From Budorcas taxicolor (taxonomy: Eukaryota; Chordata; Mammalia; Artiodactyla; Bovidae), in contig NC_068935.1 in assembly GCF_023091745.1 (NCBI RefSeq), positions 64,194,724 to 64,258,723 on the forward strand: DNA of 64,000 nucleotides, given 5' to 3'. Under the pieces are notes generated by a model, which saw nothing but the letters and a program-made list of their open reading frames with translations, did not search any database and was not told where the DNA came from. Positions 39,305 through 54,925 of the stretch are shown here, in pieces (the stretch's first letter is position 1; each line of letters opens with the position of its first letter). Both the position numbers and the translations under genes were made by a program.

Positions 39305-41264
39305 CTACATATCAGAAACATTCACACTGAAGGGGACACACTCACTGAGAGAGACACAGAGAGAGAGACACACACAATGAGACAGACATCCACACAGAGG
39401 AGGAGAAATAGGCACTGAGAGACACACACACTGGGAGAGACATACACACTGACTGAGAGGCACAAATATTGGGAGACACACACGGTGAAACCCACACACA
39501 GGCTTAGAGACATAGACATACTGAGAGAGAGACTCACACACCCTGAGAGACACAAACACCCTGAGAGACAGACACACTGAGACACTCACACAATCCCTAA
39601 AAACAGACACGCAACACTGAGGCAGACGCACAGTGAGACAGACACACACGCATTGAGAGACACATGGGAGAAACACACACAGAGACACTGTGGGAGTCAC
39701 ACAGAGACACACATACACAGAAACACCCACCATAACGACACACACACAATGAGAGTTCTCCACACAAACTGAGAGAGAGAGACAGACACACACATGCTGA
39801 GAGACACACACACTGAGGGAGACATACACAGTGGGAGAGAGACACAGATATTGTGAGACACACGCACACTGAGATGAACACACACACTTAGGGACATAAA
39901 CATACAGAGAGAGACACACGCACACGCTGAGAGATAGGGGGACAAGCACAGCGAGAGAGAAATAACACTCACAGAGAAAGACTTCACCAGTGAGAGAGAG
40001 TCTCCAAACAGAGAGAGACAAGAGAGACATGCACACTCAGAGACTCACACTGAAACACATACAGATACAGAGAGAGACACGCACACACAGAGACACATAC
40101 ACACTGAGAAACAGACACACACACACTGAGAGAGCCACACTCACAGGGGCCCACAGAGACACACACACTCAGAGAGCAAGACACACAGAATGAGAGACTC
40201 ACACACTCTGAGAAGGAGACACAGACGCCCTGAGAGTCACACACAGCAGAGAGACGTACACATTCACAGTGAGACACACACACTGAGAGACATACACACA
40301 CACAGAGACACACACAAACAGGGTAAGAAACAGAAACACTCACACTGAAGGAGTCTCACACACTGAGAGAGACACACAACCTGAGAGAGAGACACAAACA
40401 GCCGGAGAGTCACACATTCTGAAACACACACATGGAGACACACAAATTGCAAGTGACATACATGTTGACAGAGACACACACACACAGATACACACACACA
40501 CACACAGAGAAAGAGCCATCGGCAGAGAGAGAGAGAAACACAGAAAGAGTCACACACACAAACAGAGACTAAAACACTGACTGAGAGATACATACACATA
40601 GAGGCAATGCAGAGACGTAGAGACACACACACTGAGACACATACACATACAGAGGTTAACACACACACTAAGAACCAGAAACACACACTGAGAGAGACAC
40701 ACACAGGCACCCTCAGAGACACACACACTCAAAGAGCAAGGCACACACACTGAGAGTCACACACACTGAGAGAGAGACGCAAACACGCTGAGAGTCATAC
40801 ACAAGAGAGAGACACGCACATTCACAGGGAGACACACACACACTGAGAAACATACACACTGAGAGACACACATGCTAAGAACCAGAAACCCTCACACTGA
40901 ACGCGTCACACACACTGAGAGAGACACACAATCTGAAATTGAGACAAAAACACTCGGAGAGTCACACATTCTGAGACACACACACGGAGACACAAAAATT
41001 GAGAGTGTCACCTACGTGGACAGAGGCACACCCACACTTAGAGAAACACATGCAGAGTGAGATACACACTCACATGGAGTGAGAGAGAGACATCCACACA
41101 GAGAGAGAGAAACAGACAGAGGCATACACACAAAGAGAGACTAAAACACAGACTGAGACACACATACATGGAGAGGCACACAGAAACACAGCCACTGAGA
41201 GACACACACTGAGACACACAGACACTGAGACACATACACATCCAGAGAGAGAGACACACACACG
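39305..41264. repeat. Unit 21, family C, 1,960 bp
   Basis: Close to units 13, 14, 17 and 18 but without their 2-bp losses, which accounts for its greater length. 'gagtctcac' near 40,352 (others gagtcacac) is private. 'cactgactgagagg' near 39,447 shows exchange with its left neighbour, unit 20. Confidence 0.95.
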
Positions 41265-43217
41265 CTACATATCAGAAACATTCACACTGAAGGGGACACA
41301 CTCACTGAGAGAGACACAGAGAGAGAGACACACACAATGAGACAGACATCCACACAGAGAAGGAGAAATAGGCACTGAGAGACACACACACTGGGAGAGA
41401 CATACACACTGAGTGAGAGGCACAAACATTGGGAGACACACACGGTGAAACCCACACACAGGCTTAGAGACATAGACATACTGAGAGAGAGACTCACACA
41501 CCCTGAGAGACACAAACACCCTGAGAGACAGACACACTGAGACACTCACACAATCCCTAAAAACAGACACGCAACACTGAGGCAGACGCACAGTGAGACA
41601 GACACACACACATTGAGAGACACATGGGAGAAACACACACAGAGACACTCTGGGAGTCACACAGAGCCACACATACACAGAAACACACACCAAAGAGACA
41701 CACACACAATGAGAGTTCTCCACACAAACTGAGAGAGAGAGACAGACACACACATGCTGAGAGACACACACACTGAGGGAGACATACACAGTGGGAGAGA
41801 GACACAGATATTGTGAGACACACAGACACTGAGACGAACACACACACTTACGGACATAAACATACAGAGAGAGACACACGCACACATTGAGAGTTAGGGG
41901 GACAAGCACAGCGACAGAGAAATACACTCACAGAGAAAAATTTCACCAGTGAGAGAGAGTCTCCAAACAGAGAGAGACAAGAGACACATGCACACTCAGA
42001 GACTCACACTGAAACACATACAGATACAGAGAGAGACACGCACACACAGAGACATATACACACTGAGAAACAGACACACACTGAGAGAGCCACACTCACA
42101 GGGGCCCACAGAGACACACACACTCAGAGAGCAAGACACACAGAATGAGAGAGTCACACACACTGAGAAGGAGACACACACGCCCTGAGAGACACACACA
42201 GCAGAGAGACGTACACATTCACAGTGAGACACACACACTGAGAGACATACACACACACAGAGACACACACAAACAGGGTAAGAAACAGAAACACTCACAC
42301 TGAAGGAGTCACACACACTGAGAGAGACACACAACCTGAGAGAGAGACACAAACAGCCAGAGAGTCACACATTCTGAAACACACACATGGAGACACACAA
42401 ATTGCAAGTGACATACATGTTGACAGAGACACACACACAGATACACACACACACACACAGAGAAGGAGCCATCCGCAGAGAGAGAGAGAAACACAGAAAG
42501 AGTCACACACACAAAGAGAGACCAAAACACTGACTGAGAGATACATACACGTAGAGGCAATGCAGAGACACATAGAGACACACACACTGAGACACATACA
42601 CATACAGAGGTTAACACACACACTAAGAACCAGAAACACACACTGAGAGAGACACACACAGGCACCCTCAGAGACACACACACTCAAAGAGCAAGGCACA
42701 CACACTGAGAGTCACACACACTGAGAGAGAGACGCAAACACGCTGAGAGTCATACACAAGAGAGAGACACACACATTCACAGGGAGACACACACACCGAG
42801 AAACATAAACACTGAGAGACAAACACGCTAAGAACCAGAAACCCTCACACTGAACGCGTCACACACACTGAGAGAGACACACAACCTGAAATTGAGACAA
42901 AAACACTCGGAGAGTCACACATTCTGAGACACACACACGGAGACACAAAAATTGAGAGTGTCACCTATGTGGACAGAGGCACACCCACACTTAGAGAAAC
43001 ACATGCAGAGTGAGATACACACTCACATGGAGTGAGAGAGAGACATCCACACAGAGAGAGAGAAACAGACAGAGGCATACACACAAAGAGAGACTAAAAC
43101 ACAGACTGAGACACACATACATGGAGAGGCACACAGAAACACACCCACTGAGAGACACACACTGAGACACACAGACACTGAGACACATACACATCCAGAG
43201 AGAGAGACACACACACG
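41265..43217. repeat. Unit 22, family A, 1,953 bp
   Basis: Family A with the 'gaaggggac' head seen in families B and C, so the first 30 bp or so may come from a neighbour. Private changes are 'gagagttaggggg' near 41,889 and 'gaaggagccatcc' near 42,462. Confidence 0.94.
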
Positions 43218-45172
43218 CTACATATCAGAAACATTCACACTGAAGGGGACACACTCACTGAGAGAGACACAGAGAGAGAGACACACACAATGAGACAGAC
43301 ATCCACACAGAGGAGGAGAAATAGGCACTGAGAGACACACACATTGGGAGAGACATACACACTGAGTGAGAGGCACAAATATTGGGAGACACACACGGTG
43401 AAACCCACACACAGGCTTAGAGACATAGACATACTGAGAGAGAGACTCACACACCCTGAGAGACACAAACACCCTGAGAGACAGACACACTGAGACACTC
43501 ACACAATCCCTAAAAACAGACACGCAACACTGAGGCAGACGCACAGTGAGACAGACACACACACATTGAGAGACTCATGGGAGAAACACACACAGAGACA
43601 CTCTGGGAGTCACACAGAGCCACACATACACAGAAACACACACCATAAAGACACACACACAATGAGAGTTCTCCACACAAACTGAGAGAGAGAGACAGAC
43701 ACACACATGCTGAGAGACACACACACTGAGGGAGACATACACAGTGGGAGAGAGACACAGATATTGTGAGACACACACACACTGAGATGTACACACACAC
43801 TTAGGGACATAAACATACGGAGAGAGACACACGCACACACTGAGAGATAGGGGGACAAGCACAGCGACAGAGAAATACACTCACAGAGAAAAATTTCACC
43901 AGTGAGAGAGAGTCTGCAAACAGAGAGAGACAAGAGAGACATGCACACTCAGAGACTCACACTGAAACACATACAGATACAGAGAGAGACACGCACACAC
44001 AGAGACACATACACACTGAGAAACAGACACACACTGAGAGAGCCACACTCACAGGGGCCCACAGAGACACACACACTCAGAGAGCAAGACACACAGAATG
44101 AGAGAGTCACACACACTGAGAAGGAGACACAAACGCCCTGAGAGACACACACAGCAGAGAGACGTACACATTCACAGTGAGACACACACACTGAGAGACA
44201 TAGACACCCACAGAGACACACACAAACAGGGTAAGAAACAGAAACACTCACACTGAAGGAGTCACACACACTGAGAGAGACACACAACCTGAGAGAGAGA
44301 CACAAACAGCCAGAAAGTCACACATTCTGAAACACACACATGGAGACACACAAATTGCAAGTGACATACATGTTGACAGAGACACACACACACAGATACA
44401 CACACACACACACAGAGAACGAGCCATCCGCAGAGAGAGAGAGAAACACAGAAAGAGTCACACACACAAACAGAGACCAAAACACTGACTGAGAGATACA
44501 TACACGTAGAGGCAATGCAGAGACACATAGAGACACACACACTGAGACACATACACATACAGAGGTTAACACACACACTAAGAACCAGAAACACACACTG
44601 AGAGAGACACACACAGGCACCCTCAGAGACACACACACTCAAAGAGCAAGGCACACACACTGAGAGTCACACACACTGAGAGAGAGACGCAAACACGCCG
44701 AGAGTCATACACAAGAGAGAGACACGCACATTCACAGGGAGACACACACACCGAGAAACATAAACACTGAGAGACACACACGCTAAGAACCAGAAACCCT
44801 CACACTGAACGCGTCACACACACTGAGAGAGACACACAATCTGAAATTGAGACAAAAACACTCGGAGAGTCACACATTCTGAGACACACACACGGAGACA
44901 CAAAAATTGAGAGTGTCACCTACGTGGACAGAGGCACACCCACATTTAGAGAAACACATGCAGAGTGAGATACACACTCACATGGAGTGAGAGAGAGACA
45001 TCCACACAGAGAGAGAGAAACAGACAGAGGCATACACACAAAGAGAGACTAAAACACAGACTGAGACACACATACATGGAGAGGCACACAGAAACACAGC
45101 CACTGAGAGACACACACTGAGACACACAGACACTGAGACACATACACATCCAGAGAGAGAGACACACACACG
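43218..45172. repeat. Unit 23, family B, 1,955 bp
   Basis: Partner of unit 2 at +41,045, sharing 'ccagaaagtc' near 44,309, 'gccgagagtc' and 'cacatttagag' near 44,941. A difference from unit 2 is 'acaatctgaaattg' near 44,836. Confidence 0.95.
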
Positions 45173-47127
45173 CTACATATCAGAAACATTCACACTGAAG
45201 GAGACACACTCACTGAGAGAGACACACAGAGAGAGACACACACAATGAGACAGACATCCACACAGAGGAGGAGAAATAGGCACTGAGAGACACACACACT
45301 GGGAGAGACATACACACTGAGTGAGAGGCACAAACATTGGGAGACACACACGGTGAAACCCACACACAGGCTTAGAGACAGAGACATACTGAGAGAGAGA
45401 CTCACACACCCTGAGAGACACAAACACCCTGAGAGACAGACACATTGAGACACTCACACAATCCCTAAAAACAGACACGCAACACTGAGGCAGACGCACA
45501 GTGAGACAGACACACACACATTGAGAGACACATGGGAGAAACACACACAGAGACACTGTGGGAGTCACACAGAGACACACACACACAGAAGCACCCACCA
45601 TAACGACACACACACAATGAGAGTTCTCCACACAAACTGAGAGAGAGAGACAGACACACACATGCTGAGAGACACACACACTGAGGGAGACATACACAGT
45701 GGGAGAGAGACACAGATATTGTGAGACACACGCACACTGAGATGCACACACACACTTCGGGATATAAACATACAGAGAGAGACACAGGCACATGCTGAGA
45801 GATAGGGGGACAAACACAGCGAGAGAGAAATAACACTCACAGAGAAAGACTTCACCACTGAGAGAGAGTCTCCAAACAGAGAGAGACAAGAAAGACATGC
45901 ACACTCAGAGACTCACACTGAAACACATACAGATACAGAGAGAGACACGCACACACAGAGACACATACACACTGAGAAACAGAAACACACACACTGAGAG
46001 AGCCACACTCACAGGGGCCCACAGAGACACACACACTCAGAGAGCAAGACACACAGAATGAGAGACTCACACACTCTGAGAAGGAGACACAGACGCCCTG
46101 AGAGTCACACACAGCAGAGAGACGTACACATTCACAGTGAGACACACACACTGAGAGACATACACACACACAGAGACACACACAAACAGGGTAAGAAACA
46201 GAAACACTCACACTGAAGGAGTCACACACACTGAGAGAGACACACAACCTGAGAGAGAGACACAAACAGCCGGAGAGTCACACATTCTGAAACACACACA
46301 TGGAGACACACAAACTGCAAGTGACATACATGTTGACAGAGACACACACACACAGATACACACACACACACAGAGAAAAAGCCATCGGCAGAGAGAGAGA
46401 GAAACACAGAAAGAGTCACACACACAAACAGAGACTAAAACACTGACTGAGAGATACATACACATAGAGGCAATGCAGAGACGTAGAGACACACACACTG
46501 AGACACATACACATACAGAGGTTAACACACACACTAAGAACCAGAAACACACACTGAGAGAGACACACAGGCACCCTCAGAGACACACACACTCAAAGAG
46601 CAAGGCACACACACTGAGAGTCACACACACTGAGAGAGAGACGCAAACACGCTGAGAGTCATATACAAGAGAGAGACACGCACATTCACAGGGAGACACA
46701 ACACACTGAGAAACATACACACTGAGAGACACACACGCTAAGAACCAGAAACCCTCACACTGAACGCGTCACACACACTGAGAGAGACACACAACCTGAA
46801 ATTGAGACAAAAACACTCGGAGAGTCACACATTCTGAGACACACACACGGAGACACAAAAATTGAGAGTGTCACCTACGTGGACAGAGGCACACCCACAC
46901 TTAGAGAAACACATGCAGAGTGAGATACACACTCATATGGAGTGAGAGAGAGACATCCACACAGAGAGAGAGAAACAGACAGAGGCATACACACAAAGAG
47001 AGGCTAAAACACAGACTGAGACACACATACATGGAGAGGCACACAGAAACACACCCACAGAGAGACACACACTGAGACACACAGACACTGAGACACATAC
47101 ACATCCAGAGAGAGAGACACACACACG
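45173..47127. repeat. Unit 24, family C, 1,955 bp
   Basis: Partner of unit 3 at +41,045, with 'agacagagacat', 'gaagcacccacc' and 'acaagaaagacatg'. It has 'cacatgctgag' near 45,789 (CpG to TpG), a 2-bp loss in 'gagacacacaggcacc' near 46,560 shared with unit 25, a 1-bp loss in 'gacacaacacac' near 46,694 and 'gagaggctaaaac' near 46,996. Confidence 0.94.
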
Positions 47128-49083
47128 CTACATATCAGAAACATTCACACTGAAGGAGACACACTCACTGAGAGAGACACAGAGAGAGAGACACACACAA
47201 TGAGACAGACATCCACACAGAGAAGGAGAAATAGGCACTGAGAGACACACACACTGGGAGAGACATACACACTGAGTGAGAGGCACAAACATTGGGAGAC
47301 ACACACGGTGAAACCCACACACAGGCTTAGAGACATAGACATACTGAGAGAGAGACTCACACACCCTGAGAGACACAAACACCCTGAGAGACAGACACAC
47401 TGAGACACTCACACAATCCCTAAAAACAGACACGCAACACTGAGGCAGACGCACAGTGAGACAGACACACACACATTGAGAGACACATGGGAGAAACACA
47501 CACAGAGACACTGTGGGAGTCACACAGAGACACACACACACAGAAGCACCCACCATAACGACACACACACAATGAGAGTTCTCCACACAAACTGAGAGAG
47601 AGAGACAGACACACACATGCTGAGAGACACACACACTGAGGGAGACATACACAGTGGGAGAGAGACACAGATATTGTGAGACACACGCACACTGAGATGC
47701 ACACACACACTTAGGGACATAAACATACAGAGAGAGACACACGCACACGCTGAGAGATAGGGGGACAAGCACAGCGAGAGAGAAATAACACTCACAGAGA
47801 AAGACTTCACCAGTGAGAGAGAGTCTCCAAACAGAGAGAGACAAGAGAGACATGCACACTCAGAGACTCACACTGAAACACATACAGATACAGAGAGAGA
47901 CACGCACACACAGAGACACATACACACTGAGAAACAGAAACACACACACTGAGAGAGCCACACTCACAGGGGCCCACAGAGACACACACACTCAGAGAGC
48001 AAGACACACAGAATGAGAGACTCACACACTCTGAGAAGGAGACACAGACGCCCTGAGAGTCACACACAGCAGAGAGACGTACACATTCACAGTGAGACAC
48101 ACACACTGAGAGACATACACACACACAGAGACACACACAAACAGGGTAAGAAACAGAAACACTCACACTGAAGGAGTCACACACACTGAGAGAGACACAC
48201 AACCTGAGAGAGAGACACAAACAGCCGGAGAGTCACACATTCTGAAACACACACATGGAGACACACAAACTGCAAGTGACATACATGTTGACAGAGACAC
48301 ACACACACAGATACACACACACACACAGAGAAAAAGCCATCGGCAGAGAGAGAGAGAAACACAGAAAGAGTCACACACACAAACAGAGACTAAAACACTG
48401 ACTGAGAGATACATACACATAGAGGCAATGCAGAGACGTAGAGACACACACACTGAGACACATACACATACAGAGGTTAACACACACACTAAGAACCAGA
48501 AACACACACTGAGAGAGACACACAGGCACCCTCAGAGACACACACACTCAAAGAGCAAGGCACACACACTGAGAGTCACACACACTGAGAGAGAGACGCA
48601 AACACGCTGAGAGTCATATACAAGAGAGAGACACGCACATTCACAGGGAGACACACACACACTGAGAAACATACACACTGAGAGACACACACGCTAAGAA
48701 CCAGAAACCCTCACACTGAACGCGTCACACACACTGAGAGAGACACACAACCTGAAATTGAGACAAAAACACTCGGAGAGTCACACATGCTGAGACACAC
48801 ACACGGAGACACAAAAATTGAGAGTGTCACCTACGTGGACAGAGGCACACCCACACTTAGAGAAACACATGCAGAGTGAGATACACACTCATATGGAGTG
48901 AGAGAGAGACATCCACACAGAGAGAGAGAAACAGACAGAGGCATACACACAAAGAGAGACTAAAACACAGACTGAGACACACATACATGGAGAGGCACAC
49001 AGAAACACACCCACAGAGAGACACACACTGAGACACACAGACACTGAGACACATACACATCCAGAGAGAGAGACACACACACG
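47128..49083. repeat. Unit 25, family C, 1,956 bp
   Basis: Mixed copy: an A-like head ('gagaaggag' near 47,220), a family C middle, and a tail nearly identical to unit 24 including the 2-bp loss near 48,516. 'cacatgctgagac' near 48,784 (others cacattctgagac) is private. Confidence 0.93.
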
Positions 49084-51036
49084 CTACATATCAGAAACAT
49101 TCACACTGAAGGAGACACACTCACTGAGAGAGACACAGAGAGAGAGACACACACAATGAGACAGACATCCACACAGAGAAGGAGAAATAGGCACTGAGAG
49201 ACACACACACTCGGAGAGACATACACACTGAGTGAGAGGCACAAACATTGGGAGACACACACGGTGAAACCCACACACAGGCTTAGAGACATAGACATAC
49301 TGAGAGAGAGACTCACACACCCTGAGAGACACAAACACCCTGAGAGACAGACACACTGAGACACTCACACAATCCCTAAAAACAGACACGCAACACTGAG
49401 GCAGACGCACAGTGAGACAGACACACACGCATTGAGAGACACATGGGAGAAACACACACAGAGACACTCTGGGAGTCACACAGAGCCACACATACACAGA
49501 AACACACACCAAAGAGACACACACACAATGAGAGTTCTCCACACAAACTGAGAGAGAGAGACAGACACACACATGCTGAGAGACACACACACTGAGGGAG
49601 ACATACACAGTGGGAGAGAGACACAGATATTGTGAGACACACAGACACTGAGACGAACACACACACTTACGGACATAAACATACAGAGAGAGACACACGC
49701 ACACATTGAGAGATAGGGGGACAAGCACAGCGACAGAGAAATACACTCACAGAGAAAAATTTCACCAGTGAGAGAGAGTCTCCAAACAGAGAGAGACAAG
49801 AGACACATGCACACTCAGAGACTCACACTGAAACACATACAGATACAGAGAGAGACACGCACACACAGAGACATATACACACTGAGAAACAGACACACAC
49901 TGAGAGAGCCACACTCACAGGGGCCCACAGAGACACACACACTCAGAGAGCAAGACACACAGAATGAGAGAGTCACACACACTGAGAAGGAGACACACAC
50001 GCCCTGAGAGACACACACAGCAGAGAGACGTACACATTCACAGTGAGACACACACACTGAGAGACATACACACACACAGAGACACACACAAACAGGGTAA
50101 GAAACAGAAACACTCACACTGAAGGAGTCACACACACTGAGAGAGACACACAACCTGAGAGAGAGACACAAACAGCCAGAGAGTCACACATTCTGAAACA
50201 CACACATGGAGACACACAAATTGCAAGTGACATACATGTTGACAGAGACACACACACAGATACACACACACACACACAGAGAACGAGCCATCCGCAGAGA
50301 GAGAGAGAAACACAGAAAGAGTCACACACACAAAGAGAGACCAAAACACTGACTGAGAGATACATACACGTAGAGGCAATGCAGAGACACATAGAGACAC
50401 ACACACTGAGACACATACACATACAGAGGTTAACACACACACTAAGAACCAGAAACACACACTGAGAGAGACACACACAGGCACCCTCAGAGACACACAC
50501 ACTCAAAGAGCAAGGCACACACACTGAGAGTCACACACACTGAGAGAGAGACGCAAACACGCTGAGAGTCATACACAAGAGAGAGACACACACATTCACA
50601 GGGAGACACACACACCGAGAAACATAAACACTGAGAGACAAACACGCTAAGAACCAGAAACCCTCACACTGAACGCGTCACACACACTGAGAGAGACACA
50701 CAACCTGAAATTGAGACAAAAACACTCGGAGAGTCACACATTCTGAGACACACACACGGAGACACAAAAATTGAGAGTGTCACCTATGTGGACAGAGGCA
50801 CACCCACACTTAGAGAAACACATGCAGAGTGAGATACACACTCACATGGAGTGAGAGAGAGACATCCACACAGAGAGAGAGAAACAGACAGAGGCATACA
50901 CACAAAGAGAGACTAAAACACAGACTGAGACACACATACATGGAGAGGCACACAGAAACACACCCACTGAGAGACACACACTGAGACACACAGACACTGA
51001 GACACATACACATCCAGAGAGAGAGACACACACACG
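49084..51036. repeat. Unit 26, family A, 1,953 bp
   Basis: Partner of unit 7 at +37,134 without unit 7's 1-bp loss. 'cactcggagagac' near 49,209 (others cactgggagagac) is private. Confidence 0.95.
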
Positions 51037-52973
51037 CTACATATCAGAAACATTCACACTGAAGGGGACACACTCACTGAGAGAGACACAGAGAGAGAGA
51101 CACACACAATGAGACAGACATCCACACAGAGGAGGAGAAATAGGCACTGAGAGACACACACATTGGGAGAGACATACACACTGAGTGAGAGGCACAAATA
51201 TTGGGAGACACACACGGTGAAACCCACACACAGGCTTAGAGACATAGACATACTGAGAGAGAGAATCACACACCCTGAGAGACACAAACACCCTGAGAGA
51301 CAGACACACTGAGACACTCACACAATCCCTAAAAACAGACACGCAACACTGAGGCAGACGCACAGTGAGACAGACACACACACATTGAGAGACTCATGGG
51401 AGAAACACACACAGAGACACTCTGGGAGTCACACAGAGCCACACATACACAGAAGCACACACCATAAAGACACACACACAATGAGAGTTCTCCACACAAA
51501 CTGAGAGAGAGAGACAGACACACACATGCTGAGAGACACACACACTGAGGGAGACATACACAGTGGGAGAGAGACACAGATATTGTGAGACACACACACA
51601 CTGAGATGAACACACACACTTAGGGACATAAACATACAGAGAGAGACACACGCACACACTGAGAGATAGGGGGACAAGCACAGCGACAGAGAAATACACT
51701 CACAGAGAAAAATTTCACCAGTGAGAGAGAGTCTCCTAACAGAGAGAGACAAGAGAGACATGCACACTCAGAGACTCACACTGAAACACATACAGATACA
51801 GAGAGAGACACGCACACACAGAGACACATACACACTGAGAAACAGACACACACTGAGAGAGCCACACTCACAGGGGCCCACAGAGACACACACACTCAGA
51901 GAGCAAGACACACAGAATGAGAGAGTCACACACACTGAGAAGGAGACACAAACGCCCTGAGAGACACACACAGCAGAGAGACGTACACATTCACAGTGAG
52001 ACACACACACTGAGAGACATACACACACACAGAGACACACACAAACAGGGTAAGAAACAGAAACACTCACACTGAAGGAGTCACACACACTGAGAGAGAC
52101 ACACAACCTGAGAGAGAGACACAAACAGCCGGAGAGTCACACATTCTGAAACACACACATGGAGACACACAAATTGCAAGTGACATACATGTTGACAGAG
52201 ACACACACACACAGATACACACACACACACAGAGAAAGAGCCATCGGCAGAGAGAGAGAGAAACACAGAAAGAGTCACACACACAAACAGAGACTAAAAC
52301 ACTGACTGAGAGATACATACACGTAGAGGCAATGCAGAGACGTAGAGACACACACACTGAGACACATACACATACAGATGTTAACACACACACTAAGAAC
52401 CAGAAACACACACTGAGAGAGACACACACAGGCACCCTCAGAGACACACACACTCAAAGAGCAAGGCACACACACTGAGAGTCACACACACTGAGAGAGA
52501 GACGCAAACACCCTGAGAGTCATACACAAGAGAGAGACACGCACATTCACAGGGAGACACACACACACTGAGAAACATACACACTGAGAGACACACACGC
52601 AAAGAACCAGAAACCCTCACACTGAACGCGTCACACACACTGAGAGAGACACACAACCTGAAATTGAGACAAAAACACTCGGAGAGTCACACATTCTGAG
52701 ACACAAAAATTGAGTGTCACCTACGTGGACAGAGGCACACCCACACTTAGAGAAACACATGCAGAGTGAGATACACACTCACATGGAGTGAGAGAGAGAC
52801 ATCCACACAGAGAGAGAGAAACAGACAGAGGCATACACACAAAGAGAGACTAAAACACAGACTGAGACACACATACATGGAGAGGCACACAGAAACACCG
52901 CCACTGAGAGACACACACTGAGACACACAGACACTGAGACACATACACATCCAGAGAGAGAGACACACACACG
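51037..52973. repeat. Unit 27, family B, 1,937 bp, 14-bp plus 2-bp deletion
   Basis: Shortest unit and partner of unit 8, with 'gagagaatcacac' near 51,259 and the 14-bp loss near 52,700. A further 2-bp loss reads 'attgagtgtcac' (others attgagagtgtcac). Private changes are 'gtctcctaac' near 51,730, 'cagatgttaac' near 52,376, 'cacgcaaagaac' near 52,597 and 'acaccgccac' near 52,895. Confidence 0.95.
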
Positions 52974-54925
52974 CTACATATCAGAAACATTCACACTGAA
53001 GGAGACACACTCACTTAGAGAGACACAGAGAGAGAGACACACACAATGAGACAGACATCCACACAGAGGAGGAGAAATAGGCACTGAGAGACACACACAC
53101 TGGGAGAGACATACACACTGAGTGAGAGGCACAAACATTGGGAGACACACACGGTGAAACCCACACACAGGCTTAGAGACATAGACATACTGAGAGAGAG
53201 ACTCACACCCTGAGAGACACAAACAGCCTGAGAGACAGACACACTGAGACACTCACACAATCCCTAAAAACAGACACGCAACACTGAGGCAGACGCACAG
53301 TGAGACAGACACACACGCATTGAGAGACACATGGGAGAAACACACACAGAGACACTCTGGGAGTCACACAGAGCCACACATACACAGAAACACACACCAA
53401 AGAGACACACACACAATGAGAGCTCTCCACACAAACTGAGAGAGAGAGACAGACACACACATGGTGAGAGACACACACACTGAGGGAGACATACACAGTG
53501 GGAGAGAGACACAGATATTGTGAGACACACACACACTGAGATGAACACACACACTTAGGGACATAAACATACAGAGAGAGACACACGCACACACTGAGAG
53601 ATAGGGGGACAAGCACACCGAGAGAGAAATACACTCACAGAGAAAAATTTCACCAGTGAGAGAGAGTCTCCAAACAGAGAGAGACAAGAGAGACATGCAC
53701 ACTCAGAGACTCACACTGAAACACATACAGATACAGAGAGAGACACGCACACACAGAGACACATACACACTGAGAAACAGACACACACTGAGAGAGCCAC
53801 ACTCACAGGGGCCCACAGAGACACACACACTCAGAGAGCAAGACACACAGAATGAGAGAGTCACACACACTGAGAAGGAGACACAAACGCCCTGAGAGAC
53901 ACATACAGCAGAGAGACGTACACATTCACAGTGAGACACACACACTGAGAGACATAGACACCCACAGAGACACACACAAACAGGGTAAGATACAGAAACA
54001 CTCACACTGAAGGAGTCACACACACTGAGAGAGACACACAACCTGGGAGAGAGACACAAACAGCCGGAGAGTCACACATTCTGAAACACACACATGGAGA
54101 CACACAAATTGCAAGTGACATACATGTTGACAGAGACACACACACACAGATACACACACACACACACAGAGAACGAGCCATCCGCAGAGAGAGAGAGAAA
54201 CACAGAAAGAGTCACACACACAAACAGAGACCAGAACACTGACTGAGAGATACATACACGTAGGGGCAATGCAGAGACACATAGAGACACACACACTGAG
54301 ACACATACACATACAGAGGTTAACACACACACTAAGAACCAGAAACACACACTGAGAGAGACACACACAGGCACCCTCAGAGACACACACACTCAAAGAG
54401 CAAGGCACACACACTGAGAGTCACACACACTGAGAGAGAGACGCAAACACGCTGAGAGTCATACACAAGAGAGAGACACACACATTCACAGGGAGACACA
54501 CACACCGAGAAACATAAACACTGAGAGACACACACGCTAAGAACCAGAAACCCTCACACTGAACGCGTCACACACACTGAGAGAGACACACAACCTGAAA
54601 TTGAGACAAAAACACTCGGAGAGTCACACATTCTGAGACACACACACGGAGACACAAAAATTGAGAGTGTCACCTACGTGGACAGAGGCACACCCACACT
54701 TAGAGAAACACATGCAGAGTGAGATACACACTCACATGGAGTGAGAGAGAGACATCCACACAGAGAGAGAGAAACAGACAGAGGATACACACAAAGAGAG
54801 ACTAAAACACAGACTGAGAAACACATACATGGAGAGGCACACAGAAACACAGCCACTGAGAGACACACACTGAGACACACACACACTGAGACACATACAC
54901 ATTCAGAGAGAGAGACACACACACG
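52974..54925. repeat. Unit 28, family D, 1,952 bp
   Basis: Partner of unit 9 at +37,133, with 'cacttagagag', 'acagcctgag', 'gagctctcc' and 'cgtaggggc'. It lacks the family C patch of unit 9. Private changes are 'gcacaccgag' near 53,613, 'gtaagatacag' near 53,985, 'gaccagaacac' near 54,229 and 'actgagaaacac' near 54,815. 'gaggatacac' near 54,781 is shared with the end of unit 9. Confidence 0.94.

Larger units (their letters stand above)
43218..47127. repeat. Two-unit block Z, copy 2 (units 23-24)
   Basis: Partner of 2,173-6,083, twenty-one units away. Later 2-bp and 1-bp losses near 46,560 and 46,694 distinguish it. Confidence 0.8.
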
